Shown here piece by piece: positions 43,768-52,411 of a DNA stretch of 64,000 nucleotides; the first letter of the stretch is position 1, and every line of letters starts with the position of its first letter. The notes beneath the pieces are model-generated. The model saw only the letters and a program-made list of their open reading frames with translations. It searched no databases and was not told where the DNA came from. Source of the DNA: Nocardia amikacinitolerans NBRC 108937. GTDB taxonomy: Bacteria > Actinomycetota > Actinomycetes > Mycobacteriales > Mycobacteriaceae. The stretch is taken from NCBI RefSeq assembly GCF_001612615.1, contig NZ_BDAU01000040.1:1-64000 (forward strand). The letters are read 5' to 3'. The position numbers and the translations under genes are program-made.

Positions 43768-44295
43768 GGTGTGATGCGAAACGCATCCAGCCGACTATCG
43801 GCGCCCGGTGATGCACTTCATACGTCGTCGTCGACGCTCCGCGCACCCCCCGAGTGTAAGCCGCGTCGAGCCTGGCGTCCGGTGACAGAAGACACGTCGG
43901 CCCGCAGCGTCTGGTCTATCGTCGCGAGGCCTCTGGCGTTAGCGCCGGGTGACACTGTCCTCTTGCGCCGCCGCCCGCGCAGGCGCTATGCGACCGCGGG
44001 ACGCTGTGCCGCAACCGATCTGCTCGGGCGCCGGCTCCGGCGCCGTCGCGCCGAAGCGCCCGTCCGCGGCGCGGCGCCTTCGCCATGCCTCGGGCGTCGA
44101 GGAAAAGTTTTCAGCGGGGTTTACCAAAACTTCAACCGCGCGGCCGCGGCCGCTGTGACCGCGACCACCAGCCACGACGGGGTGAGCGTGGAATTGATCG
44201 GCCGCGACGAGAACCTTCTCGCAAGCGGCTCCCGCAAGCGACCGGCCCCGGAAACGCCGCAGGCGCCCGGACGGATCCGGGCGCCTGCGGCGGTG
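43768..44295. other. Gap between desA1 leader and tRNA-Lys
   Basis: This is 528 bases. Open frames exist on both strands, but none has recognisable protein content, and they overlap the tRNA or each other. I see no gene here. Confidence 0.5.
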
Positions 44296-44368
44296 TGCCC
44301 CCAGTAGGGCTCGAACCTACGACCTGCGGATTAAAAGTCCGTAGCTCTACCAACTGAGCTATAGGGGC
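44296..44368 (-). tRNA. tRNA-Lys (anticodon TTT)
   Basis: The 73-base cloverleaf on the minus strand has acceptor GCCCCTA pairing with TGGGGGC and discriminator A. The anticodon loop CTTTTAA carries TTT, and the T loop is TTCGAGC. CCA is not encoded. Confidence 0.95.
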
Positions 44369-44994
44369 GCGAAGGGAAAGTGTAGTGCGCGGTGTCCGTA
44401 TCGCCCAACCCGGGCGGGGGTGGGGGGCCGGTGGCCGACCGGGTGTGGGCGGCGCGGCGCGAGGGGGCGCGGGCGGGTGCGGTAACGCGGGAGGCGGGTG
44501 CGGCGATGCTGCCGGTAAACATTTGGCACCCAGCTTTGTTCATTCCGTGAAGAACTGGATATCATCCAATCATGTTGGCTTCCAGGGACTTTGGATTTGC
44601 AGAGGGTGGGAGACCGAAGCTCGGGGGAGCGCGCGGACGGCGCGGGCGATGGTCGCGCGGACGGCGGACGGGCGCCGAGCCTGCCGGTCGGGTCGGGTGA
44701 ACGGCGCTGCGACGCTGCCGAATTCGGTAATCCCGGCGACATCCGATTCTGATTGCGTGATGTTTGCTGTAACAGATATCGGAGTCCGGCGGCTATCTGA
44801 CTCTTCGGTTTGCCGCGTGTCGCAACGCGTTTCCGGGTACGGTGACGCCTTGGTGAATTCCGGAAGAATCGCCGCCACACCCGGCGAACTGGAATTCGGC
44901 TTATCGTTGTTGTGCCCGAACGTGTCGCGACCGGTATGGCCGATCGTGGCGAACAAGGAGTCGATGCCGCAGGAGGCTGATCCGAGACGATGTT

Positions 44995-45030
44995 TGCCCG
45001 GGTGCGCACCCCCTGCGGCGCACCCGGGCA
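44995..45030. terminator. Strong hairpin upstream of the TetR gene
   Basis: A 12-base perfect stem with a 12-base loop lies 176 bases before the TetR start. No gene is seen to end into it, so it may terminate read-through or serve the regulator's leader. Confidence 0.5.
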
Positions 45031-45067
45031 CGCAAACTATACCAGCTGGTGTGTTTCAGGTTTTTCG

Positions 45068-45112
45068 CAAGTTTTCGTACCGAAAGTTTGAAACTGGGCG
45101 AAAACCCGGTTT
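45068..45112 (+). promoter_or_regulatory. Palindrome cluster, candidate autoregulatory element
   Basis: Three odd palindromes occur in 45 bases: TTTCGTACCGAAA (about 45073-45085), AGTTTGAAACT (45085-45095) and AAACCCGGTTT (45102-45112). They end 94 bases before the ATG of a gamma-butyrolactone-receptor-like regulator, where such receptors bind their own promoter. Confidence 0.5.
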
Positions 45113-45205
45113 GAAGTATTGATAAAACTCATAACTTCGCGCCAAGGGTTCGTTCCTATGGGGGGCACCGATTGGCGGCGAGTAGGCTTCGGAGGCGTTT
45201 CGAGC

Positions 45206-45871
45206 ATGGCACGGCAGCAAGAGCGGGCCCGCCGGACACGTGCGGCGATTATCAGGTCCGCCGCCGTTGAGTTCGGGAAGAGCGGCTATGCCGCTGCATC
45301 GCTCAACCGCATATTGGAGGGATCGCGCGCGACCAAGGGGGCGATGTACTTCCATTTCGATTCCAAGGAAGATCTGGCCCGCGCGGTTCTGGAGACGGCG
45401 GTCGAGCGGTATCGGTCCTCGGCCGAACGCTGGCTCGCCAGAACGGATCTCGGCCCGCTGGACACCTTGCACGGGATGATCGACGAGATGGCGCTGCGGC
45501 TCGAGCACGACATCATCGTGCAGGCGGAGTACCGCTTGATCATCGAGCCGGACTTCTATCGCGACGTGCACACCGGCGGCGGTCGAATCCTCGGCCGCGC
45601 GACCAGGGTGCTGGCCGTGCGCGCCATCGAGCACGGGCAGCTGCGCGCCGACGCCGACCCGGACCGGTTCACCCGGACGCTGGCGGCCGGTCTCGCGGGG
45701 CAGCGCTATCTGCTCGACCTGCTTGGCGGCGCGACCGATCTGCGCTCGCGCTTCCAGGAGGTGCTCGAGGTCGTGATCGATGCGATGTCCACCCCGGAGT
45801 GGGGCGCCAAGTTCCGTGTCGACGGGTGGCGCGCGTCCGCACGGCTGGAAGAGCTCGGTCTGGGCCTCTGA
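45206..45871 (+). CDS. TetR-family regulator, gamma-butyrolactone receptor (ArpA/ScbR) type
   Basis: The protein is 221 residues starting MARQQERARRTRAAII behind CGGAGG. The helix-turn-helix ASLNRILEGSRATKGAMYFHF and the following SKEDLARAVLE match autoregulator-receptor proteins of streptomycetes. It has a ligand domain of about 150 residues. These proteins repress secondary-metabolite genes until a butyrolactone or similar signal binds. No butyrolactone synthase gene is in the window. The upstream palindromes may be its operator. Confidence 0.82.
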   Translation: MARQQERARRTRAAIIRSAAVEFGKSGYAAASLNRILEGSRATKGAMYFHFDSKEDLARAVLETAVERYRSSAERWLARTDLGPLDTLHGMIDEMALRLEHDIIVQAEYRLIIEPDFYRDVHTGGGRILGRATRVLAVRAIEHGQLRADADPDRFTRTLAAGLAGQRYLLDLLGGATDLRSRFQEVLEVVIDAMSTPEWGAKFRVDGWRASARLEELGLGL

Positions 45872-45965
45872 CCAGCCGATTTGGGAAACTCGGCGAGACT
45901 GTCATAAGCTATGCGAGCTCCCAACGGACAGCCGTTGAAAGCCGGTCCGGAGAAATCCGGGACGA

Positions 45966-46038
45966 GCCCCCTTCGTCTAGCGGCCTAGGACGCCGCCCTT
46001 TCAAGGCGGTAGCGCGGGTTCGAATCCCGTAGGGGGTA
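45966..46038 (+). tRNA. tRNA-Glu (anticodon TTC)
   Basis: The 73-base cloverleaf has acceptor GCCCCCT/AGGGGGT with a G-T first pair. The anticodon loop CTTTCAA has TTC, and the T loop is TTCGAAT. The discriminator is A. CCA is not encoded. Confidence 0.95.
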
Positions 46039-46067
46039 CGGTCTTCGGATCGTTGGTAGCACAGCAA

Positions 46068-46141
46068 GGCCCTGTGGCGCAGTTGGTTAGCGCGCCGCCC
46101 TGTCACGGCGGAGGTCGCGGGTTCGAGTCCCGTCAGGGTCG
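46068..46141 (+). tRNA. tRNA-Asp (anticodon GTC)
   Basis: The 74-base cloverleaf has acceptor GGCCCTG/CAGGGTC and discriminator G. The anticodon loop CTGTCAC has GTC, and the T loop is TTCGAGT. CCA is not encoded. Confidence 0.95.
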
Positions 46142-46149
46142 CAAACAAG

Positions 46150-46170
46150 CGCCGGAGAAATCCGGCGTTT
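46150..46170 (+). terminator. Hairpin after tRNA-Asp
   Basis: A 7-base stem CGCCGGA/TCCGGCG with loop GAAA is followed by TTT. It may end or process the tRNA-Glu-Asp transcript. Confidence 0.6.
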
Positions 46171-46199
46171 AGCGTATGGCATTCGGAACGGGTGCCTGC

Positions 46200-46276
46200 G
46201 GCCAGGTAGCTCAGTTGGTACGAGCGTCCGCCTGAAAAGCGGAAGGTCGCCGGTTCGATCCCGGCCCTGGCCACCA
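46200..46276 (+). tRNA. tRNA-Phe (anticodon GAA)
   Basis: The cloverleaf has acceptor GGCCAGG/CCTGGCC and discriminator A. The encoded CCA at 46274-46276 is unlike the neighbouring tRNAs. The anticodon loop CTGAAAA has GAA. Confidence 0.95.
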
Positions 46277-46277
46277 C

Positions 46278-46309
46278 AATCCCCTCGCCGGTTGCGGCGG
46301 GGGGATTCT
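46278..46309 (+). terminator. Terminator after tRNA-Phe
   Basis: The imperfect stem AATCCCCTCGCCG with CGGCGGGGGGATT is followed by a T-rich CTTCGTTTC. It directly follows the tRNA 3' end. Confidence 0.7.
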
Positions 46310-46398
46310 TCGTTTCATGGGCGTTCGCCCGGTAGCTCGCTGCTCATCCGGTTCCGGAAACACGGGCCGGGTGGTCGGCGAGGTGGGATGCTGGGGGC

Positions 46399-46581
46399 AT
46401 GGCTGAACGGTGGTACTACTGCTTGAAGCACCAGCGTGCCGAGAAGGGACGCCAGTGCTGGTTCCGGGACCGGATGGGCCCGTATCCCGACCAGGCCACG
46501 GCCGAACGCGCGCTGGAGATCGTCCGGGCGCGCAACGAGCGCGAGGACGCGCGCGACCGATCCTGGCGCGACGGCGACTGA
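46399..46581 (+). CDS. 60-residue SPOR-like conserved small protein
   Basis: The protein MAERWYYCLKHQRAEKG... is rich in Trp, Tyr and His. It has a CLKH motif near residue 8, a second Cys near 20 (RQCWFRDRMGPYP), and an Ala/Arg/Glu helix (ERALEIVRARNEREDARD) at the end. Proteins of this shape, often called SPOR-like, lie next to tRNAs in many actinobacteria. The role is unknown. The Cys/His spacing allows metal binding, but nothing proves it. Confidence 0.75.
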   Translation: MAERWYYCLKHQRAEKGRQCWFRDRMGPYPDQATAERALEIVRARNEREDARDRSWRDGD

Positions 46582-46823
46582 CACCCTTCCTGCGCGACAA
46601 CGGATTTCGCTCGCCCGAGCAGTGCGACACGCGGCGGCGCGACCGTCGCCGCAGGTCCGCGACTTGATCTTGGTCCGGACGACGGCAGGTCATGCCCTCG
46701 ACGCCGCGTGCGGCCGCTCAGGTGTCCATCAGGTCGATCGAGTACGGTTTCTCAGAATCGAACGAGTGCTCGGCGGTCCGGCGTGGGCTGCGGGCCGGAC
46801 CAGGTGAGCAGGGAGGGCGACCC

Positions 46824-47543
46824 TTGAGGGTTACCGTTGTTGTGCCGACCTACAACGAGCGGGAGAATCTGCCGGTGGCGGTGGAGCGGCTGACGGCGCT
46901 TCCGGTGCCCGACCTGCACATCCTCGTCGTCGACGACAACTCGCCGGACGGCACCGGCGAGGTCGCCGACAAGCTGGCCGCCGAGCTGCCGAACGTGGTC
47001 GGCGTGCTGCACCGCACCGAGAAGGACGGCCTCGGCCGCGCTTACGTCGCCGGCATCACCCGGGCGCTGGACGAAGGCGCCGACGTGGTGATCCAGATGG
47101 ACGCCGATCTCTCGCACCCGGTCGAGGTGATTCCGGCCATGCTGGAGAAGCTGCGCGACACCGAAGCGGGCGTGGTGCTCGGCTCGCGGTACGTGCCAGG
47201 CGGTTCCACCGCCGAGGAGTGGAAGTGGTACCGCAAGGCGCTCTCGGCTTGGGCGAACTTCTACGTGAACCTGATCCTGCGCCTCGGCGTCAAGGACGCC
47301 ACCGCGGGCTTCAAGGCATGGAAGGCCGACACGCTGCGCGCCATCGACGTGGCCTCGATCCGCAGCAACGGCTACTCGTTCCAGGTCGAGATGAACTACC
47401 GGACGGTCAAGCGCGGCATCGCGATCGCCGAGGTGCCGATCCGGTTCGAGGAGCGCACACTCGGCGCCTCGAAGATGAGCCTGAAGGTGCAGCTGGAGTC
47501 GGCGCTGATGCCGTGGAAGCTGCTGTTCGGCCGCTCGGTCTGA
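46824..47543 (+). CDS. ppm1: Polyprenol-phosphate mannose synthase (Ppm1/DPM-type)
   Basis: The protein is 239 residues. The TTG at 46824 follows GGGAGGG; longer upstream starts lack support. It is a family-2 glycosyltransferase with VVVPTYNERENLP, VVDDNSPDGTG and QMDADLSHP (metal-binding DAD), and ends GASKMSLKVQ. It transfers mannose from GDP-mannose to polyprenyl phosphate, the donor for lipoarabinomannan and glycoprotein mannosylation. In M. tuberculosis the domain is fused to the N-acyltransferase Lnt; here it is alone. Confidence 0.92.
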   Translation: MRVTVVVPTYNERENLPVAVERLTALPVPDLHILVVDDNSPDGTGEVADKLAAELPNVVGVLHRTEKDGLGRAYVAGITRALDEGADVVIQMDADLSHPVEVIPAMLEKLRDTEAGVVLGSRYVPGGSTAEEWKWYRKALSAWANFYVNLILRLGVKDATAGFKAWKADTLRAIDVASIRSNGYSFQVEMNYRTVKRGIAIAEVPIRFEERTLGASKMSLKVQLESALMPWKLLFGRSV

Positions 47544-47555
47544 CTTACGACAACG

Positions 47556-47592
47556 CAGAGCCCCGCATCCGGACGACGGAGGCGGGGCTCTG
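47556..47592 (+). terminator. Terminator after the mannose synthase
   Basis: The 11-base stem CAGAGCCCCGC/GCGGGGCTCTG with a 15-base loop lies 12 bases past the stop. It is also upstream of the convergent DUF6069 stop, so it may act both ways. Confidence 0.8.
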
Positions 47593-47619
47593 GTCTGTTC
47601 GGGGCTCACCCGGCCGGGC

Positions 47620-48060
47620 TCAGCGCTCGATCAGGTGCTTGCGCAGGCCCTCCATGCTGACGACGATGACCGGCACGAGCAGCACGTGCATGATCGACAG
47701 CGCCACGGTGGACGCGGTGTCGAAGGTTGCCGCGACGGTGCCCGCGATGGTGGCGAGGGTCAGCACCGAGCCGACCACCGAGGCGACCCGCAGCACGCCC
47801 ACCCAGCGGTAGGACAGCAGCGCGGCCGCGGTCAGCCCGATCAGCAGCGGGACGGCCGACATGACGATGACACCGCCGGGCGCGACGTCCTGGGTGGTGG
47901 TGCCGTCGTCCATGACGAAGGAGCCGCCCGCGGCGGCGCCGATCAGCCAGACGACGAGGTTGACCAGCACGGCCGCCGCGACCGCGCCGAGGACGGCGAC
48001 CGGGCGGTTGACGGCGGGGATCTGGATGGTGGGTGCGGTGGTGGCGGGTGCGACGGACAT
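47620..48060 (-). CDS. DUF6069 family membrane protein
   Basis: The protein is 146 residues with a short polar front, then four helices (about 22-42, 62-85, 90-110 and 115-138). Between the first two helices is an outer loop with FVMDDGTTTQDVAPGG. This matches the DUF6069 layout. The function is unknown. It is the only gene between the mannose synthase and the lipid acyltransferases. Confidence 0.82.
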   Translation of the reverse strand: MSVAPATTAPTIQIPAVNRPVAVLGAVAAAVLVNLVVWLIGAAAGGSFVMDDGTTTQDVAPGGVIVMSAVPLLIGLTAAALLSYRWVGVLRVASVVGSVLTLATIAGTVAATFDTASTVALSIMHVLLVPVIVVSMEGLRKHLIER

Positions 48061-48158
48061 GGTTCAGGTCTCCTGAAGCTGTGGATTCGTTGTGAGACCT
48101 ATCGTGAAACCTCAAGATTTGTTGAGGTCAATCGTTCTGGGGCGCAGCGTGTTCCATC

Positions 48159-49640
48159 TCACTCCGGCCAGTCGAGCAGCGTCGCGAGAAACAGTCGGCG
48201 CACCGCTTCGACCTGCTCGTTCATCGACACCGGGTCCCAGTCGCGCACATCGATGGGCGGCAGGATCGCGACGTCGACCGTCCCGCGCCGCGCGATCATC
48301 GAGTTGCGCCAGGAGATCTCGCCCGCATTGCGGATCACCACCGGGATCACCGGGACGCCCGCCTGGTGCGCGATGTGGAAGGCGCCCTTCTTGAACGGGC
48401 CGACTTCCGGTGTGTACGAACGGGTTCCCTCGGGCGAGACGGCGATCGACAGCCCGCCGCGCAGCGTCTCGACCACGGGCGCCAGCGCCGCCTTGGCGCG
48501 ATGGGTGTCCGACCTGTCGATGAAAGTCACGCCGACGAAGCGCATCAGCGGCCCGAACAGCGGATTGCGGGTCAGCTCCTTCTTGCCGATGCCGGTGACA
48601 CCGCCGCCGAGCACCTTCGGCACGATGATCACGTCGAACTGGCTCTGGTGGTTGAACAGGAACACTGCGGGGCGCGGCGCTCGCGCGTGCTCGGCGCCGG
48701 TCACCCGCACACGCACGCCCAGCGCGCGCAGCGTCGCGCCGGTGCCGTACGCCATCAGCGAGTCGGCCATCTTCCTGCGCTGTCCGGTATACGACTTGGC
48801 GAGCACACCGAACACCGCGCCGCCGAGCAGTGCGGCGAAACCGGCGATCGTACGCAGGTAGTCCAGCGGCCGCGGCGCCCTGCGCGGCCGGAAGGCCAGC
48901 GACGGCCAAGCGTTGTCGGACGCCATCGCGCCGAGCTTGCGTTCGGGGTTGACCGCGACCGGGTGGCCGACGAGCGCGAGCAGCGGTAGGTCGGCGACGC
49001 CGTCGGCGTAGGCGTAGCTGCGGCTCAGATCGATGCCGTTGGCCGAGGCGAACGTGCGCACGGCGTCGGCTTTGCCGTGTCGCCACAGGGTCTTTCCCGC
49101 GGTGTAGCCGGTGAGCACGCCGTCGCTGGTGGCCATCTCGGTGCACAGCACGTGCTGGACGCCGAGCGCGGTGGCGGCGGGCGCGACCTGGAACCTGGTC
49201 AGCGAACTGGTCAGGACAACGGTGTGCCCGGCCGCCTCGTGGGTCCGGATCAATTGCCACGCTTCGGGATACAGATGGCCGTAGACGGCGCGGCGGAAAA
49301 GCTGGACGCCGAGGTCGTCGAGCTCGTCCTCGGTCCGCCCGGCCAGCGCCTGGGCGGCCTGCTGGAGGAAGCGGCTGTACTCGCCGTCGGTGAGTCCGTT
49401 GCGGATGCTGCCGAGCAGCGTCGCGGACAGACCACGCGCGCCGCCGCCGAACGCCCTGCGATACAGCGGCGCGCGGGGGAACCCGTCCACGACGGTGCCG
49501 CCGAAGTCGAACACCGCGGCGATCTCGGGGCCCTGCGGCCCGGATCGGATGGCGGACAACATCGCGCGGAGATCGGCGGGCGAATCCCCGGGTCCGCCTC
49601 GATCTTCGGCGGCCGGGCGCGGGGCTGCGGCCTGGCTCAT
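48159..49640 (-). CDS. plsC: HAD-like domain fused to 1-acylglycerol-3-phosphate acyltransferase (PlsC)
   Basis: The protein is 493 residues; its ATG overlaps the plsB stop (ATGA). The N-terminal HAD-IB-like domain (about 35-240) is followed by a hydrophobic helix pair and the acyltransferase domain. The acyltransferase has NHQSQFD (the HX4D motif) near residue 325 and PEGTRSY near 405. It would acylate lysophosphatidate in phospholipid and triglyceride synthesis, as Rv2483c does. The HAD motif reads FDFGGTV rather than the usual FDFDGT, so the second catalytic Asp is Gly; phosphatase activity is doubtful. Confidence 0.9.
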   Translation of the reverse strand: MSQAAAPRPAAEDRGGPGDSPADLRAMLSAIRSGPQGPEIAAVFDFGGTVVDGFPRAPLYRRAFGGGARGLSATLLGSIRNGLTDGEYSRFLQQAAQALAGRTEDELDDLGVQLFRRAVYGHLYPEAWQLIRTHEAAGHTVVLTSSLTRFQVAPAATALGVQHVLCTEMATSDGVLTGYTAGKTLWRHGKADAVRTFASANGIDLSRSYAYADGVADLPLLALVGHPVAVNPERKLGAMASDNAWPSLAFRPRRAPRPLDYLRTIAGFAALLGGAVFGVLAKSYTGQRRKMADSLMAYGTGATLRALGVRVRVTGAEHARAPRPAVFLFNHQSQFDVIIVPKVLGGGVTGIGKKELTRNPLFGPLMRFVGVTFIDRSDTHRAKAALAPVVETLRGGLSIAVSPEGTRSYTPEVGPFKKGAFHIAHQAGVPVIPVVIRNAGEISWRNSMIARRGTVDVAILPPIDVRDWDPVSMNEQVEAVRRLFLATLLDWPE

Positions 49641-52087
49641 CGGGTCCCCAGCCCCGGAATATTGGACGGGTCGAGGGCAGCGGCCTGCGCGATACGCGCC
49701 CCGATGCCACGCAGGCGATCGGCGAATTCGGTACGACGCGCGATCAATTCGGTGCGGTCCTTGGCCGAGGTGCTGGAGACCGGCCGCAGCAGTCCGTGGT
49801 TGTCGGCCAGTTTCAGCGCGCTGCCGAACAGCTCGGTGGACACCGATTCCGGGCTGTGCAGGCGCTGCTGGAGCAGCATCTGCCTGCCGACCGACACGCA
49901 TTCGTCGAGGAATTCCTTGCGGTCGATCGCGGCGCCGGGATCGCGCGCGGCCAGCCGCTCGGCGACGACGAGCTGCGCGTCGAAGAACGAGCGCAGCACG
50001 CGGTGGGCCATCATGAACCCGGAGGCGGTGAGCTTCCCGAGGATGTCGGAGCCGAGGGTGTCCTTGCGGCTGCGTCCGTTCCACTCCGGATCGACGAGCA
50101 GCATCTCGGCGGTGATCTGCGTGGTGAATTCCGCGCGGTCCGGGAAGAAGAACTCGAACTTCAGCAGATCGCGCAGCCGGAACGCCTCGTCCCATCCGGT
50201 CCGAAGCTGGTCGGGCGCACCGGAATCCACCGCGGCGAGGATCGACAATTCCAGGATCGCCCGGTTCACGAACCAGTGCACGGCGCTGTTGCGGTAGAAC
50301 GCGGCCTCCAGGTGCGCGCCGCTCTCGATCGAGTACACCGGCTCCAGACCACCGCGATAGACGGTCACCACCTTGGCCAGCGAAAGCTGTTCCAGCACAA
50401 CGGCCAGACTGGTTTCCTCGCGCAACGCGTCGAGTTCACCGCTCGGCAGGTCGCGCTTCTCGATGTAGCCGAGTACCGGCGCGAGCAGGGCGCACACCTC
50501 GCCGAGGGTCAGCGCCCGCTCGTCGACGCCGAGCAGGGCCAGGGTGACCAGCGAGTTGACGGTGATCGGCGTGACCGCGTTGATCCCGACGGCGATCTCG
50601 AAGGCCAGGCGCTGCACGGCCTTTCGCTCCCGCTCCAGCGTCTCCGGATCGGTGTCGGCGATCGGCTCGGCGACCGACTCGGTGTGGTGCAAGGGAATCG
50701 AGACGCGCGGCGGGGTGAGCGGGTCGCCGTGCGCGGCCAGCCGGTCGCGGGCCGAGAGCGGCGCGCCGAAGCGGACGTAGACGCGGCCCGCCGAATGCTG
50801 CTGGCTGCGGATGTAGCGCGCCAGCCAGGTCAGTCCCTCCGGTTTCTTTGTCCCGCCCGCCTGTTCGGTGGCGATGGCGCCGAGTTCGTTGAGTCGCTCG
50901 TAGGTGATCGAGACCGGAACGAGCATCACGTCGTCGACGCGGTCGGCGCGCACCGCGGCGGCGAGGAAGTTGAGCAGGCCGTAGCGCGGCGGGCGCAGTT
51001 TGCCGGTGCGGGTGCGCCCGCCCTCGAAGTACCACTCCAGGTTGAAGCGTTTGGCGACCAGGTAGGCGAAGTACTCCTCGACCACCGCCTTGTAGACCTC
51101 GTCGTCGCCGAAGCTGCGCCGGATGAACACCGTGCCGGTGCGCCGCGCGATCGGGCCGAGCGGCCAGAACCGCAGATTGGCGCCGCCGATCACGTGGTTG
51201 GGCGGGAAGTCGTTGCGGGCCAGCACGTCACCGAGCACGAACGCGTCGACGTAGGAACGGTGCGAGGGCAGGAAGACCAGCGGATAGCGGCGATTGAGCG
51301 CGCGCAGCGCGGCGAGGCCGGACTCCTCGGTGTCGACCTTCCATGTCGAGGCGTGCACCGGGCGCATGGCCTGGGTGAACAGATCCGAGACCGTCCGGCT
51401 CTGCGCGGCGACCAGTTCGTTGAGCGCTTTCTCCGCGCGGCGGTACACCTCCTGCGGATCCGCGCCGATCTGGTCGGCGATCAGTTCCAGCCTGCGCAGG
51501 AAGTCGGGGGAGTCGAGGATCTCCTCGGCCACCAGCCGGGGCACCTTGTATCTGTCGCCGATGATGGAACGCTCCGCGCGTTCCAGCGCGACCACCGCGG
51601 CGCGCAGGATGGCGCGGGCGAACGGCTCGGCCGTACCCGCCGCGTGCAGCGCGGAGGCCTCGGGGTTGTTGGCGCGCAACTCGCTCAGCAACGCGGGTTG
51701 CCCGGTCAGGATGACGTGCCGGTCCGGCGATTTGCGCACCAGCTTGCGCTGGGCCATCCAGTGCGGTTTGCGGGGATTGGTCAGCATCGCGAGATCGGCG
51801 AAGGTCATCCGGCGGACGCCGTCGCGCTCGGGCGGCAGCCACAGCACCCGGATCGGCACGACAAGCGGGTCGTCGCGGCGACCGATCAGCCGGTCCGCGA
51901 TCGCGCCCGCGTCCAGGTCGAGCTGGGTGATCGGCGCGTCGGTGCCGATCTCCTTGGCGATGCCGCCGTCGCCGAGCCAGGCGCCGACCAGTTGGCGCTC
52001 GACACCGGAGGTGGCGTCCACCAGTGCCACCACCGAATGGGGCGCGGTAGCTGACTTCGTCGGCGAGCCGCCGCGGTGCTCGATCAT
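49637..52087 (-). CDS. plsB: Glycerol-3-phosphate 1-O-acyltransferase (PlsB)
   Basis: The protein is 816 residues from the ATG at 52087; an in-frame start at 52123 would add 12 residues. The acyltransferase motifs are LPSHRSYVDAFVL (HX4D), IRRSFGDDEVYK, and FEGGRTRTGKLRPPR. It begins glycerolipid synthesis by acylating sn-1 of glycerol-3-phosphate and is like Rv2482c (plsB2). Coupled translation with plsC puts the two successive acylations in one unit. Confidence 0.94.
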   Translation of the reverse strand: MIEHRGGSPTKSATAPHSVVALVDATSGVERQLVGAWLGDGGIAKEIGTDAPITQLDLDAGAIADRLIGRRDDPLVVPIRVLWLPPERDGVRRMTFADLAMLTNPRKPHWMAQRKLVRKSPDRHVILTGQPALLSELRANNPEASALHAAGTAEPFARAILRAAVVALERAERSIIGDRYKVPRLVAEEILDSPDFLRRLELIADQIGADPQEVYRRAEKALNELVAAQSRTVSDLFTQAMRPVHASTWKVDTEESGLAALRALNRRYPLVFLPSHRSYVDAFVLGDVLARNDFPPNHVIGGANLRFWPLGPIARRTGTVFIRRSFGDDEVYKAVVEEYFAYLVAKRFNLEWYFEGGRTRTGKLRPPRYGLLNFLAAAVRADRVDDVMLVPVSITYERLNELGAIATEQAGGTKKPEGLTWLARYIRSQQHSAGRVYVRFGAPLSARDRLAAHGDPLTPPRVSIPLHHTESVAEPIADTDPETLERERKAVQRLAFEIAVGINAVTPITVNSLVTLALLGVDERALTLGEVCALLAPVLGYIEKRDLPSGELDALREETSLAVVLEQLSLAKVVTVYRGGLEPVYSIESGAHLEAAFYRNSAVHWFVNRAILELSILAAVDSGAPDQLRTGWDEAFRLRDLLKFEFFFPDRAEFTTQITAEMLLVDPEWNGRSRKDTLGSDILGKLTASGFMMAHRVLRSFFDAQLVVAERLAARDPGAAIDRKEFLDECVSVGRQMLLQQRLHSPESVSTELFGSALKLADNHGLLRPVSSTSAKDRTELIARRTEFADRLRGIGARIAQAAALDPSNIPGLGTR

Positions 52088-52354
52088 CGATGTTCTTCCC
52101 TCCGCAGGTGACGCTTCCTTCATTCAAGCCTGCCGCGCCGCTGTGCGCAGGCACTCCGCGCGGCGAGTTCGATTCCGGTGCGGTGAACGCGGACGGTGGG
52201 CGGCCCTCGAACGCGGGCGCGGCGAGCGGGAAGTGGCGGTTGCGGGGAGCAGGCGGCGGGGCGTTCGACGGTCGTTGCGGCCGGATAACCGGTGTCGCCC
52301 TGGGCATTTGCCCAATTCAGAGATCGTGTGGCCGCGAGCACACTTTCGCGCTGC

Positions 52355-52373
52355 GCAGGTAATGCTAACCTTA
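52355..52373 (+). promoter_or_regulatory. IdeR-type iron box 1 upstream of the salicylate synthase
   Basis: GCAGGTAATGCTAACCTTA matches the IdeR consensus TTAGGTTAGGCTAACCTAA at about 14 of 19 positions. Confidence 0.6.
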
Positions 52374-52383
52374 CCTCCTTGAG

Positions 52384-52402
52384 TTAGGTCAGGGTAACCT
52401 TT
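52384..52402 (+). promoter_or_regulatory. IdeR-type iron box 2, abutting the ribosome site
   Basis: TTAGGTCAGGGTAACCTTT matches the consensus at about 15 of 19 positions. It ends one base before GGAGG, so binding would block the transcript start region. Two boxes in tandem suggest tight iron repression. Confidence 0.75.
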
Positions 52403-52411
52403 GGAGGATCG

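Larger units (their letters stand above)
44369..45205. other. Long gap before the TetR gene
   Basis: This is 837 bases with no convincing gene. It holds a 12-base stem TGCCCGGGTGCG/CGCACCCGGGCA (44995-45006 with 45019-45030) and an AT-richer, palindrome-bearing block at 45061-45120, described separately. The composition is more AT-rich than that of the neighbours. Confidence 0.55.

Noticed and set aside
44570..45031. 153-codon minus-strand frame before the TetR gene
   Set aside because: Its start lies inside a hairpin, the composition is random-like, and no ribosome site is seen.
45966..46309. Integrated element at the tRNA cluster
   Set aside because: tRNA genes are common integration sites, but no integrase, no duplicated tRNA 3' end and no phage gene is seen nearby.
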